This document shows positions 34,618 through 44,563 of a DNA stretch of 58,195 bases, piece by piece (position 1 is the stretch's first letter; each line of letters starts with the position of its first letter). Made by a program: the position numbers and the translations under genes. Source of the DNA: Bacteroidales bacterium (GTDB lineage: Bacteria; Bacteroidota; Bacteroidia; Bacteroidales; GWA2-32-17); assembly GCA_013314715.1 (NCBI GenBank), contig JABUFC010000015.1, positions 1 to 58,195 of the forward strand, written 5' to 3'. Under the pieces are notes generated by a model that saw only the letters and a program-made list of their open reading frames with translations, was not told the origin of the DNA and did no database searches.

Positions 34618-34629
34618 TAAGCTTGATTA

Positions 34630-35676
34630 TTATAAATATTTTGCAACCGATGAACGTATAACCAAATTTGTTTCTAATTTTATTTGTGCTAGATGGATAG
34701 TTTTTTCATTTTTAGATTGTCTAATTATTTTGACTAATTCGTTAACAGCCGAATGAGCAATGCTTTCGATGGGTTGTACAACACCGGTGATGGGCGGATT
34801 ATTGAATCTAAAAACTTCAATGTCATCAAAACTAACAATAGAAAGGTCTTTGGGGACGTTAATTCTAAATTCTCTACAAATTTCAATTAAAGCTAACGTA
34901 AGCTGATTATTGGCTAAGAATATAGCTGTAGGCATAATATGGTTGTAATGCCATTCTTTAATAGTGGTATAAATACTTTGATAAATGTTTTCGCGTGGAA
35001 TAACTTTATAATAAAATTCGTTGAAAGTAATAAAACTTTCGTCGAGTGCTGCCTTGAAACCTAAAAAGCGTTCAACCTGAGTGCTAATATGTGCTGGTGA
35101 TATGGTATAACAAGCAATTTTTTTGTGCCCATTTTCTATTATATGTTGAGTGGCTTCTTTGGCACCTAAAAAGTTATTTACTATTACATAATTACTAGGA
35201 AATGAGCTGTATATGCGATCTATCAATATAAATGGAATTTCTTCATTATTTAGCATGCTTAAATGTTCGGTATCTTCAATTGTAGATGAAATAATAAGTC
35301 CATCTACTTGTTTTTCAAGCAAAGTTTTAATAATTTTTTTTTCTTTTTCAGGGTTTTCATCACTGTTACAGATAATAAGATTATATTCGTTTTGACTGCA
35401 ATAATCTTCTACGTAACGGGCAATACGTGCATAAAATGAATTTGAAATATCGGAGACAATAAGGCCTATAGTATTAGATTTACCTAATCGTAACCCACGT
35501 GCAAACTGATTCGGTTTGTAATTTAATTCTTGTGCCAATTGTATAACTCTTTCTTGGGTCGATTTGCTTATGCCATTTTCATCGCCTTTACCATTAAGAA
35601 CCATTGAGACAAGGGTCTTTGATACACCAAGTTTTTCGGCAATATCGTTTAATGATATTTTTTTATATGGTTTCAT
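34630..35676 (-). CDS. LacI-family repressor of the mannosidase operon
   Basis: A 348-aa regulator with an N-terminal HTH (ISLNDIAEKLGVSKTLVSMV, about 6-25), the hinge-helix region LNYKPNQFARGLR, and a periplasmic-binding-like effector domain (NTIGLIVSDISNSFYARIA, FDDIEVFRFNNPPITGV). It probably represses until a mannose-type ligand binds (inference). It is the first gene of the six-gene operon, and a perfect operator palindrome sits at its own promoter, so the whole operon would be autoregulated. Confidence 0.92.
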   Translation of the reverse strand: MKPYKKISLNDIAEKLGVSKTLVSMVLNGKGDENGISKSTQERVIQLAQELNYKPNQFARGLRLGKSNTIGLIVSDISNSFYARIARYVEDYCSQNEYNLIICNSDENPEKEKKIIKTLLEKQVDGLIISSTIEDTEHLSMLNNEEIPFILIDRIYSSFPSNYVIVNNFLGAKEATQHIIENGHKKIACYTISPAHISTQVERFLGFKAALDESFITFNEFYYKVIPRENIYQSIYTTIKEWHYNHIMPTAIFLANNQLTLALIEICREFRINVPKDLSIVSFDDIEVFRFNNPPITGVVQPIESIAHSAVNELVKIIRQSKNEKTIHLAQIKLETNLVIRSSVAKYL

Positions 35677-35692
35677 TTTATTGAATTTTTTA

Positions 35693-35700
35693 CAAAGATA
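35693..35700 (-). promoter_or_regulatory. -7 box of the lacI-GH92 operon
   Basis: TATCTTTG on the minus strand matches TAnnTTTG and lies 16 nt upstream of the lacI ATG. The expected -33 region falls in the operator just upstream. Confidence 0.55.
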
Positions 35701-35709
35701 TTAAAATTT

Positions 35710-35725
35710 GCTAAAACGTTTTAGC
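35710..35725. promoter_or_regulatory. LacI-type operator: perfect 16-bp palindrome
   Basis: GCTAAAACGTTTTAGC is a perfect even palindrome with a central CG, as is typical of LacI/GalR operators. It begins 9 bp upstream of the -7 box of lacI and covers the -33 region, so bound repressor would block RNA polymerase. No other copy was noticed within the operon. Confidence 0.8.
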
Positions 35726-35825
35726 ATTGTTAATAATTTGTTGATATTTTTTATACAATAGACTAATTCTGTATTTTTCGTTTCTAGACTTAAAGATGTT
35801 TTTAGGTATAAATAAAATTTTCTTG

Positions 35826-35833
35826 TACATTTG
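35826..35833 (+). promoter_or_regulatory. -7 box of the glycan operon
   Basis: TACATTTG fits TAnnTTTG and lies 15 nt before the ATG at 35849. It overlaps the alternative TTG start at 35831 and so favours the later start. Confidence 0.5.
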
Positions 35834-35848
35834 TCGCAAATATGGTTT

Positions 35849-37054
35849 ATGGCTTTAAAGAAACTTATAAATTTTTTGTTTGCCATTTTGGGTTTGTGGA
35901 GTGCTATTTTTATCTTTATTTATGGTATTGGGTCCATTTATATAGCAATTTGGTTTTTTATAGCACTTTGCTTTATGTTTACTCATAAAGCTTTAAGTTA
36001 TAATATTTTTAGCCCATTATGGATGGCATTACCATTATTTTATTTGGTGCATTTGTTTGCAATGCTATATACTCATAATTTGAAAAGTGGTTGGTTCGAC
36101 TTAGAAGTTAAGTTATCATTAGTTATATTGCCATTTATTTTTTATTTTCAGCACAAACAACTTAATCGTCAAAATACTCGATTTTTTAAATGGTTCTATA
36201 CCTTTTCAATTTTAGGAATAACGGTATTTCTAATCGTAAAAACGGCCATTGCATTTCAAAAAACAAATAATATAGGTCTTTGGTATTATAATGAACTTTC
36301 AACGCCCTATCATCCTACCTATTTAGCAATGTATGTTGTAATGGCGATAGTCTTTTTATATGATTTTTTAATAACTTTAAATCATCGTTTTATCAAATTG
36401 GTTTTATTTATTTGGATACTATTACAGCTCGTTTTTATTTATCTACTTTCGTCAAAGGCTGGTATTTTAAGTGCCATTATAGTTTTATTATTAATGTCCT
36501 TACATTATATCGTTCGAAAACGAATTATTTTGATACCTTTAATAATATTATTTATTGCTATTTTATTTGCTTATGTAGGTGTTTTTGGTAATTTTAGATT
36601 TAAAGCCTTAGAAAACACTATTCAAACAACCGAAATCAATGTTACAACAACCGAAAGTAATGCAGCTCGATGGTTAGTATGGCAAGCTGGGCTAAAGATT
36701 GCACAAGAAAATTGGCTATTGGGAGTTGGCACAGGCGATATTAAAGAAAGCTTAATCAACGAATATGATCAACGTGGCATGACAGGAGCTGTTGAAAAGA
36801 AATTAAATGCACATAATCAGTTTTTAGAAACATTGGTAGGGCAGGGCATTGTTGGGCTTTTAATGTTATTGCTTGTGTTTTTGATGCCTTTTTATAGAGC
36901 TTTGAAAACGTATAATTTACCTTGGTTAATGTTTATAGTTTTAACTGCATTTAATTTCCTTTTCGAGTCGATGTTAAATACCCAAGGTGGAGTATTTTTC
37001 TTTTCATACTTTTATGCTTTTTTTGCTTTTGAATCTAAATTAAATCAGATATGA
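35849..37054 (+). CDS. O-antigen ligase/polymerase-like membrane protein (Wzy_C)
   Basis: A 401-aa polytopic protein (about 10-12 helices) with the Wzy_C/WaaL domain in the second half: AARWLVWQAGLKIAQENWLL, GVGTGDI, and the conserved periplasmic loop HNQFLETLVGQGIVG. Such enzymes ligate or polymerise undecaprenyl-linked glycans. The ATG at 35849 (MALKKLINFLF) is chosen from the promoter position and the basic-hydrophobic start. Its stop overlaps the aminotransferase start by 4 nt. Confidence 0.82.
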   Translation: MALKKLINFLFAILGLWSAIFIFIYGIGSIYIAIWFFIALCFMFTHKALSYNIFSPLWMALPLFYLVHLFAMLYTHNLKSGWFDLEVKLSLVILPFIFYFQHKQLNRQNTRFFKWFYTFSILGITVFLIVKTAIAFQKTNNIGLWYYNELSTPYHPTYLAMYVVMAIVFLYDFLITLNHRFIKLVLFIWILLQLVFIYLLSSKAGILSAIIVLLLMSLHYIVRKRIILIPLIILFIAILFAYVGVFGNFRFKALENTIQTTEINVTTTESNAARWLVWQAGLKIAQENWLLGVGTGDIKESLINEYDQRGMTGAVEKKLNAHNQFLETLVGQGIVGLLMLLLVFLMPFYRALKTYNLPWLMFIVLTAFNFLFESMLNTQGGVFFFSYFYAFFAFESKLNQI

Positions 37055-38268
37055 TACCCTTTTCGCCACCAAGAATAGATGATAAAATAATTGCAGAAGT
37101 TATAGATACACTTAAATCTGGATGGATAACTACTGGTCCTAAAACAAAATTGTTTGAAAAACGCTTAAACGAATATTGTGGTGCAAAATCAACTGTAGCT
37201 GTAAATTCAGCTACTGCAGGACTTGAGCTTGTTCTGCGGTGGTTTGGAGTTAAAGAAGGCGACGAAGTTATTGTCCCTGCATATACCTATTGTGCTACTG
37301 CTAATGTTGTTATACATTGTGGTGCTAGGCCCGTAATGGTTGATATAAATGCTAATGATTTCTGTATTTCTATTGAAAATATAAAGCAAGCTGTAACCGA
37401 ACGTACTAAAGTTATTATTCCGGTTGATATTGCTGGTTTGCCATGCGATTATGATGCTATCAATCAATTGGTTATGGACCCTACTATTAAAGCTAAATTT
37501 ACACCACAAAGCCCAGAACAAGAACGTTTAGGAAGAATTTTAGTACTTTCGGATGCTGCTCATTCTATTGGAGCGTGGTATAAACAACGCAGAACAGGAA
37601 TATTAACCGATATAAGCGTGTTTTCGTTTCATGCTGTTAAAAATCTTACTACGGCTGAGGGAGGCGCTATTGTAATGAACTTACCTGAAACTTTTAATCA
37701 CGAAGAATTGTACCGTTATTTTTGCACTTATATGTTGCATGGACAAACCAAAGATGCTTTAGCTAAAATGCAAAAAGGATCTTGGCGTTATGATATTATT
37801 GATGCTGGTTACAAAGCCAATATGACCGATATTTTAGCATCAATAGGATTGGTAGAATTGCAACGCTACGATACCGATACACTTGTAAAACGTAAACATA
37901 TTTTCGATATTTATCAAAACGCATTTTCAAATTGTAGTTGGGCAGATTTGCCCATATACGAAGATAAAGACAGAATTTCGTCTTATCATGTGTATCTTTT
38001 ACGCATAAAAGGGATAAACGAAATGCAACGTGATGCGATTATTCAACATATTTTCGATAAAGATGTATCTGTAAATGTACATTTTCAGCCTTTACCATTA
38101 CTTACCGCATATAAAAAAAGGGGATATAGAATAGCCGATTTTCCCGTTGCCTGGGATAATTATCAACGCGAAATATCGTTGCCAGTATTTTATGATTTAA
38201 CAGACGAAATGCTCGCAACCGTTATTGATGCTGTAAAAAAATCGGTTGAAGAAGTATTGAATTTATGA
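37051..38268 (+). CDS. DegT/DnrJ/EryC1-type sugar aminotransferase
   Basis: A 405-aa PLP enzyme of the sugar-nucleotide aminotransferase family: FSPPRIDDKIIAEVIDTLKS and GWITTGPKT at the N-terminus, VAVNSATAGLELVLR, VIVPAYTYCATANVV, and PLP-binding Lys in FSFHAVKNLTTAEGG (about Lys200). It makes 4- or 3-amino sugars on UDP- or dTDP-linked precursors. It lies between the O-antigen ligase gene and the glycosyl-phosphate transferase gene with 4-nt overlaps on both sides. Confidence 0.92.
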   Translation: MIPFSPPRIDDKIIAEVIDTLKSGWITTGPKTKLFEKRLNEYCGAKSTVAVNSATAGLELVLRWFGVKEGDEVIVPAYTYCATANVVIHCGARPVMVDINANDFCISIENIKQAVTERTKVIIPVDIAGLPCDYDAINQLVMDPTIKAKFTPQSPEQERLGRILVLSDAAHSIGAWYKQRRTGILTDISVFSFHAVKNLTTAEGGAIVMNLPETFNHEELYRYFCTYMLHGQTKDALAKMQKGSWRYDIIDAGYKANMTDILASIGLVELQRYDTDTLVKRKHIFDIYQNAFSNCSWADLPIYEDKDRISSYHVYLLRIKGINEMQRDAIIQHIFDKDVSVNVHFQPLPLLTAYKKRGYRIADFPVAWDNYQREISLPVFYDLTDEMLATVIDAVKKSVEEVLNL

Positions 38269-38864
38269 TACGATTATTCGATATTTTATTTTCATTATTG
38301 GTATTGCTAATTTTTATGCCTTTATTGCTTTTAATAGCTTTATTGGTATTAATAACCTCTCGAGGTGGGATACTATATAAACAAATTAGAGTAGGAAAAA
38401 ATGGTAAAGAATTTAAATTGCTAAAATTTAGAACGATGTATAAAAACGCCGATCGACAAGGGTTGTTAACGGTGGGTAAAGACCATCGAATAACAAGTGT
38501 GGGGCAAGTATTGCGTAAATATAAACTAGATGAGTTGCCTCAGTTTATAAATGTTTTACTTGGCGATATGAGTATTGTAGGTCCTCGTCCAGAGGTGCCC
38601 CAATATGTGCAATTATACAATGACGAACAAAAAAAAGTTTTAAGTGTAAAGCCAGGCATAACCGATTACGCTTCGCTTGTTTATTTTGATGAAAATCGGC
38701 AGTTAGCGCAAAGTTCAAACCCCGAAGAATATTATATACATCATATAATGCCACATAAGCTTTCATTATCGTTACAATACATTCAAAAAAAATCGTTTGT
38801 TTTTGATATGAAAATTATTGGCTTCACTTTTTTGCGTATTATAGGTATTCATAAAAAAATATAA
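38265..38864 (+). CDS. Phosphoglycosyl transferase (bacterial sugar transferase, PglC/WcaJ type)
   Basis: A 199-aa monotopic membrane enzyme: an N-terminal re-entrant helix (about 5-32), then LKFRTMYKNAD, KYKLDELPQFINVLLGDMS and GPRPEVPQY with the active-site Asp-Glu pair (DE in LDELP), and KPGITDYASL. It transfers phospho-sugar from a UDP-sugar to undecaprenyl phosphate, starting glycan assembly. Its size matches the minimal PglC-like form. The UDP-amino sugar made by the upstream aminotransferase is a likely substrate. Confidence 0.9.
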   Translation: MIRLFDILFSLLVLLIFMPLLLLIALLVLITSRGGILYKQIRVGKNGKEFKLLKFRTMYKNADRQGLLTVGKDHRITSVGQVLRKYKLDELPQFINVLLGDMSIVGPRPEVPQYVQLYNDEQKKVLSVKPGITDYASLVYFDENRQLAQSSNPEEYYIHHIMPHKLSLSLQYIQKKSFVFDMKIIGFTFLRIIGIHKKI

Positions 38865-38867
38865 AAT

Positions 38868-39341
38868 ATGGCGATTGACATTATTTTTAATCCTTTAGAG
38901 CAATATCATATTGAACATGTTTTGTTCGATTTTAATGGTACTTTAGCTATCGATGGCGAACTTATTCCGGGTGTAGAAGAATTATTAAAAAGTTTATCGC
39001 AGCAAGTAAGCTTACATGTTATTACTGCCGATACGTTCAAAATGGCAGCCGAACAATTAGCTAAAGTTCCTGTTAAATTAAGTATTTTAAAGACAGGACA
39101 AGAAAAGCAACAAAAATTATTTTATCTCGAAAATCTAGGTAGAGATAAATGCATTGCCATAGGCAACGGCTCTAACGATGCGATGATGTTAGCTAAAGCT
39201 CCCATAAGCATTGCTGTCATTCAAAGCGAAGGTGCTTCACAAGAAGCATTACAAGCTGCAAAAATTATTTGCCCTACCATTCACGATGCCATAGCACTTT
39301 GTTTAAAACCTAAACGAATTGTAGCTACATTGAGAAAATAA
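38868..39341 (+). CDS. HAD-superfamily soluble P-type-ATPase-like phosphatase
   Basis: A 157-aa HAD protein. Motif I reads DFNGTLAIDG: the nucleophile Asp is followed by Asn where most HAD phosphatases have a second Asp, as in the soluble P-type ATPase-like group (COG4087) related to DKTGT proteins. Motif II is TAD and motif III/IV GNGSNDAMML. There is no cap domain. The substrate is unknown. It starts 3 nt after the sugar transferase gene, so a link to sugar phosphates is possible. Confidence 0.8.
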   Translation: MAIDIIFNPLEQYHIEHVLFDFNGTLAIDGELIPGVEELLKSLSQQVSLHVITADTFKMAAEQLAKVPVKLSILKTGQEKQQKLFYLENLGRDKCIAIGNGSNDAMMLAKAPISIAVIQSEGASQEALQAAKIICPTIHDAIALCLKPKRIVATLRK

Positions 39342-39359
39342 GCCTATATTCTGCAATAA

Positions 39360-39875
39360 TCAACTAAAACCTAATTGTTTTAAGTATTGAACAAGCAAAC
39401 TAGGGTAAATGTTATTAGCATTTATAATAATATTGGCTTTGTTATAATATACCTCTCGTTGCGTTATTTTTTCTTCTATCCAGAGGGTTAATTCGTTTTT
39501 GTCGAAATGTTGAATAAGCGGACGAACAGTTTTTGATTGAAGAATACGTTGTGCTAATGTTTGAGCATTGTGTTTTAAATAAATAACAATTCCTTTTTCG
39601 AGCATAAAATCAATATTATTATTAAAGCAAGGAGTTCCCCCTCCAGTGGAAATAACGGCATGCTCTGTAATCTGAACAATTTCATGAAGATATTGAGTTT
39701 CGTATGTTCTAAAAGCTTGTTCGCCTTCTTCTTTAAAAATATGTTCTATTGTTTTTTGAGTATTTTGTTCTATATAATGGTCTAAATCAAAAAAATCGGT
39801 TTTAAGATAATTGGCTAAGTGCTTTCCAAAAGTTGACTTACCACTTCCCATAAAACCAATTAAAAAATACCGCAT
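39360..39875 (-). CDS. aroK: Shikimate kinase
   Basis: A 171-aa kinase with P-loop GFMGSGKSTFGKHLA at about 8-22, the shikimate-binding DLDHYIE segment, STGGGTPCF, and the lid Arg in SKTVRPLI. It phosphorylates shikimate in aromatic amino-acid synthesis. It starts 1 nt after the parC stop and ends 18 nt from the convergent HAD gene. Confidence 0.93.
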   Translation of the reverse strand: MRYFLIGFMGSGKSTFGKHLANYLKTDFFDLDHYIEQNTQKTIEHIFKEEGEQAFRTYETQYLHEIVQITEHAVISTGGGTPCFNNNIDFMLEKGIVIYLKHNAQTLAQRILQSKTVRPLIQHFDKNELTLWIEEKITQREVYYNKANIIINANNIYPSLLVQYLKQLGFS

Positions 39876-39876
39876 C

Positions 39877-42537
39877 TTATAAATCGAGTTTCATTTGTTC
39901 TATTTGATCTTCATCTATAATATCTGTGGGTGCAGATATGCCAGGTAATTCGAATAATTCTTCTTGCTTTATATCCTGAACGATAGGTGTTGGCTCAAAT
40001 TTTTTTATGGGTTCTAACCAGGTGAGTTTTGATATTTCGTAAGGTGTAAGCCGTTTTCCTATAGCTTTGTCGTTTTTAACTCCAATAAACGATTCAACAT
40101 CAATGATTTCATCAGGACGATTTTTATGTTTACCGCCGTAGGTAAGGTTTAAGCGGGGATAATAGTCGGTATTAAATTGAACCATTTTAGATTTTGGATG
40201 GTTACTTATTATACAAATAAGCTTATCGGTAATTTCGGGTTTAAAACGTTTAATATAATGAAAACCACTTTCGCCATCGTAATAAATAATGGTAAAAATA
40301 CGAGTTGGGTTATATTTTTCTATAAACACCATATCGTCTTCGAAGTGAACATTGATATCGGGAATATAAGTTCGATAATGTCCAGATTGTGTTAAAATTA
40401 AAATTCGGTCGTTGGTGTTAAATATTCCCAAATCTATTCCTATTTCATTAGTATTAAGTCGTTTTACCTGTTCATCGAAGTATAAATGAATGCCTGTATT
40501 TTGAGAAATTTGTTTATCTTTTAGTTGAATTTTATGAATTTCATGACGAGTTATAATATTTCCTTGTGCATTTCGACCTTTAATCGCATAATCAGCAAAA
40601 TTCACATCGAAAACTAATTTTTTAAGTTTAGGCTTGGGTTTAAGAATAATTCTGATAATTTCGGTTTCGTTGCTTTTATTTGCCGAAAACCAAAGAATTT
40701 TACTTCCTTCTGTTCCTTGTGTTGCATTATATACTTTGTCGCGAGTTATTCCTGTTATTTGAAAACGCTTTAAATATACAGGCCCGAATTTACCATCACG
40801 ATACAGAATATGATATGTAGTTTGTTTGTCATTTTTCTGAAACACATTGACATAAATTATGTTTTTACCAATAAAAGCCTTATCACTAACTTTGGTAATA
40901 ATATAATTTCCATCTGCAGTAAACGCTATGATATCGTCAATATCGGAACATTCACATACAAATTCATCTTTCTTTAAACCTATTCCGATAAAACCTTCTT
41001 CTCTATTTACATAGAGTTTTGCATTAGCAATAGCAACTCTTGTAACTTCAATATTTTCAAAACTACGGAGTTCTGTTTTACGTTCTTTGCCTTTGCCAAA
41101 AGCTTTTTTTATGTTTCTAAAATATTGAATGGTATAAGCTACTATATTAGATAAATGATTATTAACTTCATCAATATTGGTTTCGATATCTTTTATATGT
41201 TTATCTGCTTCAAAAGTATTATACTTAGAAATTCGTTTAATATGCAATTCTAAAAGTTTGAGTACGTCGTCATTTGTTATAGGTTTTAAAAGTTTGTTTT
41301 CATAAGGTAATAAAGCTTTATAAACAGTTTCGACAACACTATCCCACGTTTCACACTCTTCGATAAGCCTATATATTTTATTTTCAATAAAGATTTTTTC
41401 GAGTGAAGAGAAATGCCATTCGTCTTGTAGTTCGCTTAATTGTATTTGTAATTCTTTTTTCAAAAGTTGAAGCGTGCGGTCGGTGCTTGCTTTTAAAATG
41501 TCTTTAACACCTAAAAATAAAGGTTTACCATTGCTAATAACACAGGCATTGGGCGAAATAGATATTTCGCACGCTGTAAAAGCATAGAGGGCATCGATAG
41601 TAACATCGGGCGAAACACCGGGGGCGAGTTGCAAAATAATTTCTACGTTGTCGGAAGTATTATCATCTATTTTCTTAATTTTTATTTTGCCTTTATCGTT
41701 TGCTTTTATTATTGATTCTATCAATTTATCGGTTGTAATGCCATAGGGTAAATCGTTAATAACAAGAGTTTTGCTATCTAATTTTTTGATTTTTGCTCGT
41801 ACTTTTATAATGCCACCTCGTAAACCATCGTTATATCTAGACACATCGGCATATCCTCCCGTAGGGAAGTCGGGATACAACTCAAAATCTTCGCCTTTAA
41901 GGTAAGCAATAGAAGCATCGATGAGTTCGTTGAAATTATGTGGTAATATTTTAGATGCTAAACCTACTGCAATTCCTTCAACACCTTGAGCTAAAAGTAA
42001 TGGGAATTTAACAGGTAAGGTAACAGGTTCTTGGTTACGTCCGTCGTATGATGATTTCCATTCTGTTAATTTGTGATTAAATAAAATGGTATTGGCAAAT
42101 TTCGATAAACGAGCTTCGATATATCGAGGTGCAGCTGCGCTATCGCCTGTTAAAATATTTCCCCAGTTACCTTGCGTATCGATGAGTAAATCTTTTTGAC
42201 CGAGTTGAACCAGTGCTTCTCCAATACTTGCATCGCCATGAGGATGATATTGCATGGTATAGCCAATAATATTGGCTACTTTGTTGTAACGACCATCGTC
42301 CATTCGCTTCATAGCATGTAGTATGCGACGCTGTACTGGTTTGAGACCATCGTCGAGGTGAGGAACCGCTCGTTCTAAAATTACATACGAAGCATAATTG
42401 ATCCACCAGTCTTTATATAATCCCGAAAGTTTGGTTTCGGCAATTTGTGCGTGCTGGCTTTCTTTTTCTATCGGTTTATTTTCAGCCGTGTCAAAGTTAT
42501 CGTTTAATTCGTTATTATATAATGTTTCGTCTGTCAT
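39877..42537 (-). CDS. parC: DNA topoisomerase IV subunit A
   Basis: An 886-aa type IIA topoisomerase A subunit: winged-helix region LDDGLKPVQRRILHAMKRMD, YHPHGDASIGEALV (the quinolone-determining segment, with Ser104), and catalytic Tyr139 in SAAAPRYIEARLS. The C-terminal part (about 500-860) is a divergent beta-pinwheel. With ParE it decatenates chromosomes. It lies 4 nt after parE. Bacteroidota often label this type gyrA-like, but pairing with the 607-aa ParE-sized partner supports topoisomerase IV. Confidence 0.9.
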   Translation of the reverse strand: MTDETLYNNELNDNFDTAENKPIEKESQHAQIAETKLSGLYKDWWINYASYVILERAVPHLDDGLKPVQRRILHAMKRMDDGRYNKVANIIGYTMQYHPHGDASIGEALVQLGQKDLLIDTQGNWGNILTGDSAAAPRYIEARLSKFANTILFNHKLTEWKSSYDGRNQEPVTLPVKFPLLLAQGVEGIAVGLASKILPHNFNELIDASIAYLKGEDFELYPDFPTGGYADVSRYNDGLRGGIIKVRAKIKKLDSKTLVINDLPYGITTDKLIESIIKANDKGKIKIKKIDDNTSDNVEIILQLAPGVSPDVTIDALYAFTACEISISPNACVISNGKPLFLGVKDILKASTDRTLQLLKKELQIQLSELQDEWHFSSLEKIFIENKIYRLIEECETWDSVVETVYKALLPYENKLLKPITNDDVLKLLELHIKRISKYNTFEADKHIKDIETNIDEVNNHLSNIVAYTIQYFRNIKKAFGKGKERKTELRSFENIEVTRVAIANAKLYVNREEGFIGIGLKKDEFVCECSDIDDIIAFTADGNYIITKVSDKAFIGKNIIYVNVFQKNDKQTTYHILYRDGKFGPVYLKRFQITGITRDKVYNATQGTEGSKILWFSANKSNETEIIRIILKPKPKLKKLVFDVNFADYAIKGRNAQGNIITRHEIHKIQLKDKQISQNTGIHLYFDEQVKRLNTNEIGIDLGIFNTNDRILILTQSGHYRTYIPDINVHFEDDMVFIEKYNPTRIFTIIYYDGESGFHYIKRFKPEITDKLICIISNHPKSKMVQFNTDYYPRLNLTYGGKHKNRPDEIIDVESFIGVKNDKAIGKRLTPYEISKLTWLEPIKKFEPTPIVQDIKQEELFELPGISAPTDIIDEDQIEQMKLDL

Positions 42538-42541
42538 AATT

Positions 42542-44365
42542 TTAGTCTTCTACCAGTTGCAAGTTGTTGATAATAAAGTCTTGGCGTTCGGGTGTATTGT
42601 TGCCCATATAAAAGGTGAGTAATTGATTTATGGTATCGTTTTTACTTAATTTAACGGGTTCTAGACGCATGTCTTTGCCTATAAATTTTTTGAATTCGTC
42701 GGGTGATATTTCGCCCAAACCTTTGAATCGAGTTATTTCTACGTTTCGTCCCAGTTCTTTAATGGCTTTTTCTTTTTCTACTTCATTATAGCAATAAATA
42801 GTTTTTTGTTTGTTGCGAACTCTAAATAAGGGAGTTTGTAAAATGTATAAGTGTCCGTTTTTAATTAAATCGGGATAATATTGTAAAAAGAAAGTGATAA
42901 GTAATAAACGAATGTGTAAACCGTCGGCATCGGCATCAGAAGCAATAATAACCTGGTTGTATCGCAAGTTGTCAATGCCTTCTTCAATATTAAGCGCAGC
43001 TATTAAGAGGTTAAGCTCTTCGTTTTCGTATATAATGCGTTTGGGTTTACCAAAAATATTTTCGGGCTTTCCTCTAAGACTAAAAACAGCTTGTACATTT
43101 GCATCGCGTACTTTAGTAATAGAGCCGCTGGCAGAGTCGCCCTCGGTAATAAAAAGCGTTGAATTGAGTTTAAGTTCGTGGTTTGAATTAAAATGTACTC
43201 TACAATCGCGTAATTTTTTATTGTGTAAGCTTGCTTTTTTAGCCGTTTCGCGTGCTTTTTTTTGTACAACCGAAATGGCTTTTCGTTCTTTTTCAGATTC
43301 TAATATTTTTTGAAGTAAAATTTCTGCGGTTTGTGGATTTTTGTGTAAATAATTATCGAGTTGTTCTTTGATAAAATCGCCAATAAAATTTCGAATACTG
43401 GGACCATTGGGTCCTACATCTTTTGAGCCAAGTTTGGTTTTTGTTTGCGATTCAAAAACGGGTTCTTCGATTCGAATGCTCAAAGCTGCAATAAGCGAAG
43501 TTTTTATGTCGGCAACATCAAAATCTTTTTTATAAAATTCACGAATGGTTTTAGCAAAAGCTTCTTTAAATGCTAATAAGTGAGTTCCTCCTTGTGTTGT
43601 ATGTTGTCCATTGACAAAAGTAAAATATTCGTCGATATAACTATCGCCATGTGTAAATGCTATTTCGATGTCTTCGCCAATAAGATGAATGATGGGGTAT
43701 AGTGCTTCGGTATTAAGATTTTCGTTTAGTAAATCGGCTAAACCATTGACCGATATATAATCTTGTTGATTGAATTGAATTTTTAAGCCTCGATTTAGAA
43801 AAACATAGTTTTTTACCATGGTTTCAATGTAATCGAGATTGAAATGAAAATCGCCAAAGAGTTCTGAGTCGGGCACAAAAATAACTTCGGTACCATTGGG
43901 TTTATTGCTATTCGATTGATGATCGCTAATAAGTTCGCCACGTGAAAATACCAGTTCACGCATTTGTTTATCGCGGTATGAACGAATGATGAACGATTGA
44001 GATAGAGCATTCACCGCTTTTATACCCACACCATTTAAACCAACTGATTTTTTAAAAACTTTTGAATCGTATTTAGCACCGGTATTCATTTTAGATGCTA
44101 CATCGAGTAGTTTTCCGAGGGGAATACCTCGTCCATAATCTCTAACGTGAATTTGTTGGTTATTGCATTCGAGTTCAATCATTTTGCCATATCCCATTGC
44201 AAATTCATCGATTGAGTTATCGACTACTTCTTTAATAAGCACATATATACCATCGTCTCTAAAGCTGCCGTCGCCAAGTTTACCGATATACATTCCCGGA
44301 CGTTTGCGTATGTGTTCACGCCAATCGAGCGTTTTGATTGAATCTTCTGAGTAGTTTTCGACCAT
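42542..44365 (-). CDS. parE: DNA topoisomerase IV subunit B
   Basis: A 607-aa GHKL ATPase with [35 protein letters not shown] in the N-domain, and a Toprim domain with TEGDSASGS and [13 protein letters not shown]. It hydrolyses ATP to drive strand passage with ParC. The start is placed at the ATG at 44365 ([18 protein letters not shown]) rather than 44383, because a TATCTTTG promoter box lies at 44393-44400, leaving almost no leader for the earlier ATG. Confidence 0.92.
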   Translation of the reverse strand: MVENYSEDSIKTLDWREHIRKRPGMYIGKLGDGSFRDDGIYVLIKEVVDNSIDEFAMGYGKMIELECNNQQIHVRDYGRGIPLGKLLDVASKMNTGAKYDSKVFKKSVGLNGVGIKAVNALSQSFIIRSYRDKQMRELVFSRGELISDHQSNSNKPNGTEVIFVPDSELFGDFHFNLDYIETMVKNYVFLNRGLKIQFNQQDYISVNGLADLLNENLNTEALYPIIHLIGEDIEIAFTHGDSYIDEYFTFVNGQHTTQGGTHLLAFKEAFAKTIREFYKKDFDVADIKTSLIAALSIRIEEPVFESQTKTKLGSKDVGPNGPSIRNFIGDFIKEQLDNYLHKNPQTAEILLQKILESEKERKAISVVQKKARETAKKASLHNKKLRDCRVHFNSNHELKLNSTLFITEGDSASGSITKVRDANVQAVFSLRGKPENIFGKPKRIIYENEELNLLIAALNIEEGIDNLRYNQVIIASDADADGLHIRLLLITFFLQYYPDLIKNGHLYILQTPLFRVRNKQKTIYCYNEVEKEKAIKELGRNVEITRFKGLGEISPDEFKKFIGKDMRLEPVKLSKNDTINQLLTFYMGNNTPERQDFIINNLQLVED

Positions 44366-44392
44366 CTGCCAAATAATTTTCACAAAGATAAT

Positions 44393-44400
44393 GTTTTTTA
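44393..44400 (-). promoter_or_regulatory. -7 box of parE-parC-aroK
   Basis: TATCTTTG on the minus strand, 28 nt upstream of the parE ATG at 44365. It faces away from another box, TAAATTTG, at 44526-44533 in the 198-nt divergent gap. The rest of the gap is plain AT-rich sequence. Confidence 0.5.
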
Positions 44401-44525
44401 AAGCTGGAAAAGATTTAAAAAATCAACAATTTATACACCGATTTATTGACATTTTAAGATAATATTAAATTTTTGTTTCAACTATTTTAATGAGATATAT
44501 CTTATTTTTAATTATTTTTTTACTA

Positions 44526-44533
44526 TAAATTTG
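44526..44533 (+). promoter_or_regulatory. -7 box of the MBL hydrolase gene
   Basis: TAAATTTG fits TAnnTTTG, 30 nt before the TTG start at 44564. Confidence 0.45.
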
Positions 44534-44563
44534 TTCGTTAAAAGAACTTTAAAATAAGTCAAT

